Source of the DNA: Phoronis australis
Taxonomy: Eukaryota > Phoronida > Phoronidae
Reading direction: 5' to 3'
DNA: 62,906 nt
NCBI GenBank assembly: GCA_002633005.1
Contig: NMRA01000410.1
Coordinates: forward strand, 25,558-88,463
Under the pieces are notes generated by a model that saw only the letters and a program-made list of their open reading frames with translations, was not told where the DNA came from and did no database searches. Numbering within the stretch: the stretch's first letter is position 1; each line of letters starts with the position of its first letter. This document shows, in pieces, positions 59,101-62,906 of this stretch. A program made the translations under genes and the position numbers.

Positions 59101-61099
59101 ATATGCACTACGACATACTGTCAAAACAGATCACATAAGGCTTAGACTAGACTTCCAAAACTTATCCTACATATGAAAAGATGCAGTAAAATATCATGTA
59201 TTATGAAAGACCACTGATACTTCTGTCCTCTGATTGACTAAAACGCACAACAATTACTTCCGATATATTAGTGAGAACTAAACAAGATGGGAAAAAACAT
59301 CACTTTTCATTCATGGCGCCCAGTCGGGTGACGAATGTTACGTATTCGAGATCTGACCAATCAGGCAGCTGCAGAAAACACAAACCCTGACTACAAAGCA
59401 AGTAGATTAATCAGCATATCTGTTACAGCAGGTAAAAACGTACTAATCTAATGAAAACAAAAAACAGGTGAAAGAAGCATCAGTGATCCTGTAAAAAGCA
59501 AACACAGACCGGGCATATAAGGTCATATGGACGTTGGGAGAACAAAATTGCTCTCCCATCAGTCCACATAACCTGCTGTCACCTCGGAAATGGTTCGTAT
59601 TTGTATAATATTGTAAGTGTTCTGAGAAAAAACTCTTGCAGAAAATTCGCCCATTGATCAATATAAATATATATATATATGTCATCACGCATAGCTATAA
59701 ACATAATATTAAGTAAATACATTCAACCTGCAGAGACATACAGGTGTGGTGCTCCCAGAGACTAGACTGTCAGGGGACTCAAGTTTACTTATTTGACAAC
59801 CATGACTTGAACTTAATTTTTACATGTCGGCCTCAGGGGTGCGAAGGAAGGTCATCCCCTGACATTTTTATACCCTCGGAACGCTCCATCTCAAAAAAAA
59901 TTCCATTGTCAATGTTATTAAATTTAAATTCCTACAACATTTCACATTCTGCTAGTGCTAAGTAACAGTATTAATACAGTCTTTGATTCATCATGTCCCA
60001 CTGATTTTTTCTAGAACTACACCACTTGTTGGCCTTAAGTTCTTATACAGTCATATCAAATGAAAAACTGTTGAGAGACTGACAACAAAGCTGTGTCACC
60101 GAATTTTAGAAATCTTAAATCAATTACGACGGAAACTGTGCACATAAATCATGACCAATGTCCATCATAGACCATCGAAGAAACTAACATTTGATTTTTA
60201 GTCCACTTTCTACTATAAAATTGGTCTCAACTTGTTTCATAATCTTTGGAAATGATTTTAGGTCTTGCAAAGAACTGATGATTTGTTTTTGCTGGAGACC
60301 ATGCTCGGTGAATAAAATGATCTCAAGTATCTTAGCAAAAACAATCACTTTCACTTCTTTCCAAGCCTAGAAATTCCATCTGTTTTGACTAAAGAACAAT
60401 TTGTGTCCAATTTCAGTACATCTAGTGAGAGGCCTAAACCTAAGTAAAAAGTTGTGTTTGAGAAATGAGGAGCAAGTTATAGCCATTTTAAGTCTCAAGT
60501 CTATAAACAGTGTCAGTAACATGCCCCACACTTCTCTGCCATTAGACCAGTAGTTCCCACACATAGTCAAGTAAAGGCAAGTAAAAATACGGTATTTATT
60601 TTACATCAGTGTAAAACAATTCAACAGTAAAAAAGTAGCACAGGCACAAATGACTGATATAAGAAGTGGACTATGCACAGTTTTGTAAGCAAAAGTTTCC
60701 AAGAAATTTTGCTATGTTCTACCTTCATTGCTTTTACGAAACACACCTGGATTATAAAAGAATCATCCTCCGTTTTCTATTCATATGACATATTCTCACA
60801 GTATATTCATCATCCAAAGTTGGCCATGACACCACTCCACAACAGGCAATCCTATTTTAGCAAATGTTGTTTGTATGCGTGAATTGACCCCCTGCTGTGT
60901 GCACATTAGTTCCATTCAATTCTGAGACATTCAGCAGTTCTGCAACTAAAGTTGTGTCTGCAAAATTTGCAACAAGAAATCAAAAATGCATTAGGCATGC
61001 ACCTGTATGGCAAATACTAGATGAATTGGAACACAACACTGTACTTCATTGGGCATTGCAATAACTAGACAATCTTACCTTGTAGTTCAAAATTTAGAC
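56148..61099. other. Gene-free region
   Basis: It contains a weak copy of the 2.6-kb repeat family (about 60165-60345) and a short (AT)n tract near 59660. A somewhat GC-richer patch at about 56850-57190 has overlapping open frames on both strands, neither with a recognisable domain. I see no supported gene. Confidence 0.45.
60165..60345. repeat. Dispersed repeat family, weak copy at 60 kb
   Basis: It matches the 50-kb copy through CTAACATTTGATTTT, AATTGGTCTCAA, GAAATGATTTTAGG and a GGAGACCATGCTCGG segment. The last resembles GAGCATGGTCTC of the 2.6-kb copy in inverted form. It is more decayed than the other two. Confidence 0.45.
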
Positions 61100-61800
61100 T
61101 AAATTGCCTACCATGAGGTTTGTACCTGAGGCCCCGTGTCTTATAAATTATGTAGAGGGGTCAACTATAGTCTGCCCATCTGCGCCTACTATTCAGGCTT
61201 ATGTTAGGGGTTTCTCCTGGACTGGCTATAGTGAATGCACCTGTTCCGCGGCGAACACCCTGCCGAAGCGCGACAGAGCAAAATTCCAAACGTATATATT
61301 GGTGTTTGGCAGCAGGCTGTCACTTGTGTCAGCCAGCAAGCGGATTAGTTCAGCAAGGCTATCAATATGTAGGCTACAGTCGTACGTTGGGCCTACACGT
61401 GTTGCTTTACGTTACTGACAACATGACACTTCAACTGAAATCGCAATATTTACCGTCATTCACTTTTACGTCTGTCATAATCTTCACAGTTTCTAATGAT
61501 GTGAATATGGCAAATTCTGCACTGAAAAGAGGGCTTTCCCGGGAATTCCTCGGGTCAAACTTCAACTATCGCTTGCTGTGGACTTCTACCTCGGCCTCAC
61601 CAGGGGGGCGTTGCGCCACTTGTAATCTGAGTCACGTGGTGAAGTCATGTGTCGTCGAAGAGTGTGCCGAGAAAACAAAAAGTTGTAACGTATCTGAGAC
61701 CACTAGTTCCACGTTTGAACTTGCGCAAAAAATACGTTTCCTTCCCTTCCAACTCGTAACTGAAGGTGCAATTTAATTATGGGCAACTCAATACATTCTA
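61100..61800. other. CpG-richer stretch with an unexplained 191-codon open frame
   Basis: The plus-strand frame 61201-61776 is the longest in the window but has no recognisable domain. Its C-terminal third has a loose cluster of cysteines (CATC, CVVEEC). It could be a first exon, a decayed element or chance. CpG dinucleotides are more frequent here than in the rest of the window. Confidence 0.3.
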
Positions 61801-61805
61801 TTTTA

Positions 61806-62052
61806 CATGCGCGCACCCAGCCGGGGGGAGGCTCGGGAGGCTCGAACTAGCCCCCAATTTGGCGAAGTGGGCAAAAAGGTCCGCCTCTGAGAAACAAAAA
61901 GTCCGAGAAGTCCACTGAAGAGGCACAGACGCACAGTGAAGGTGGTACTCCGTTTTTTTTAGTCCTCCCGCTATTTTCAGTACTGTCGGCAAAAGGTCCC
62001 GACATCGCCACAAATTGGAGCCCCCCATGATTAAAGGCTGGGTGCGCGCATG
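61806..62052. mobile_element. 247-bp MITE with 17-bp perfect TIRs and TTTTA duplication
   Basis: The left end CATGCGCGCACCCAGCC and right end GGCTGGGTGCGCGCATG are perfect inverted copies. TTTTA abuts both ends (61801-61805 and 62053-62057) as a 5-bp target-site duplication. The element is GC-rich compared with the window and has no transposase. Sharp ends and intact duplication suggest recent insertion. The superfamily is not assigned. Confidence 0.93.
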
Positions 62053-62057
62053 TTTTA

Positions 62058-62906
62058 TAAATCAGTGACAAAATAATTGTTTTCGTTTGCAATACCCATA
62101 TAGTGGGGGATTTAGAGGAGGCCGGGGCTAAGAGGGCCATAGCACCTGAGCTAGCTGTATGAAGACTAGCAGTGTACGTGGCTACCTAAGGGAGCCATGG
62201 CTCCACCTAAAATTCTCCCTATTTGGCAGTTCGGGGGTGCGAACGTCTGACGCCGCAAAATCCTGGCTAACCGGCACTCTCCCCCCCCCCAAACTACAAA
62301 TTCTGGATCCGCCCATGGTACCTCGAGTATTTCTTGCAGCAAACCTCATGGGCGCGCGTCCGTGGTCACTACTAAAGGGGACGGTAGGCCAAGTGACAGG
62401 GGATAGCCTGGCGGCATGATGAAACCGTCTTGCCGGACGGCAATAACCTCCAATGGCGTTCCGACGAATAATGTCATTTTACCCGACGGATCCAGTGTAC
62501 ACATCACTCGCGGAGCAGATAGGCCACAGTTAATTCCATCAACCTGCGACTCGCCAGCGCCAATCGTAAAATATATACGTGACAGTTTATTTGCATTATT
62601 TGACAAAACAATTTTACAGTTGAAAAAACGGAACATGTTTTTCTAAGTGAGCGCTCATCGACAGTAATGGCAATTCAGTGGCGGATCTAGAATATCACAA
62701 GGGGGGGGGCCAACATTTTGTCTGGTTGGAACCATTTGCGCAAACTGAACCACGATTGTAGATGCGCATAGCACCGAATGGGGGGAGGTCGGGAGGGGGG
62801 TTTGCCCCCCTCCCGCCCAGGAAATTTTTCTGTTTTTACCTCTAACAATCAAGCATTTTCCTTGATTCCTGAAGTATTATCCAAGAAAAAAAGGCAAAAA
62901 AAAAAA
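62058..62906. other. CpG-rich right end, repeat debris
   Basis: There are G and C homopolymer runs (about 62281-62290, 62700 and 62780-62815). Strings such as TGGCGGATCTAGAA (62682) and TCTGGATCCGCCCATGG (62302) look like opposed ends of small DNA elements. A plus-strand frame at 62416-62646 has no recognisable domain. The window ends in an A-rich run. Confidence 0.4.

Noticed and set aside
59650-59680. Promoter TATA box
   Set aside because: It is a short (AT)n microsatellite without any associated gene.
62103-62320. A further complete MITE with GGATTTAGAGG / TCTGGATCCGCCC ends
   Set aside because: Opposed ends are only loosely similar and no target-site duplication is visible, so it is left as repeat debris.

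Overview
This is a piece of an animal nuclear genome. It is AT-rich, its genes are split by GT-AG introns of hundreds to thousands of bases, and it is full of short inverted-repeat transposon remnants and microsatellites. There is no bacterial or viral gene organisation. The two recognisable genes are bilaterian families. The repeat load, compact introns and vertebrate-like HNF4 would fit an invertebrate deuterostome (hemichordate, echinoderm or cephalochordate), but the sequence alone does not prove the phylum. The window ends in an A-rich run, and one N sits at 49402 beside an exact duplication, so assembly effects should be kept in mind.

Layout. Positions 1-646 are a perfect 44-bp tandem array. 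Positions 1325-5451 (+) hold the last five coding exons of a DCAF11/WDR23-type WD40 protein, whose 5' exons lie outside the window. Its 3' UTR and the gap to the next gene occupy about 5.5-9.3 kb. Positions 12013-23337 (-) hold a complete HNF4 nuclear receptor gene: seven coding exons that join in phase into a 527-residue protein. The two genes are convergent, tail to tail. HNF4 introns carry several mobile-element remnants (14.8, 16.3, 18.5 and 19.1 kb). From 23.3 kb to the end (about 39 kb) I can support no protein-coding gene. This flank upstream of HNF4 holds repeats, foldbacks, a long array of CTCF-motif-like repeats (34.5-36.2 kb, with a decayed second copy to 37.6 kb), a small GC-rich terminal-inverted-repeat element with target-site duplication at 61.8 kb, and a CpG-richer end.

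How the parts may work together. DCAF11 proteins are substrate receptors of CUL4-DDB1 ubiquitin ligases. HNF4 is a fatty-acid-binding transcription factor of gut and liver-like tissue. Nothing suggests a functional link beyond being neighbours. The large gene-free flank of HNF4, with two E-box/GATA composites just upstream of its start codon and a cluster of CTCF-like motifs about 11-14 kb upstream, looks like regulatory territory. That reading is inference. I found no convincing undescribed multi-gene system. The best leads are the CTCF-like motif array, the repeated duplication across an HNF4 splice acceptor, and several short element families defined here by their termini.
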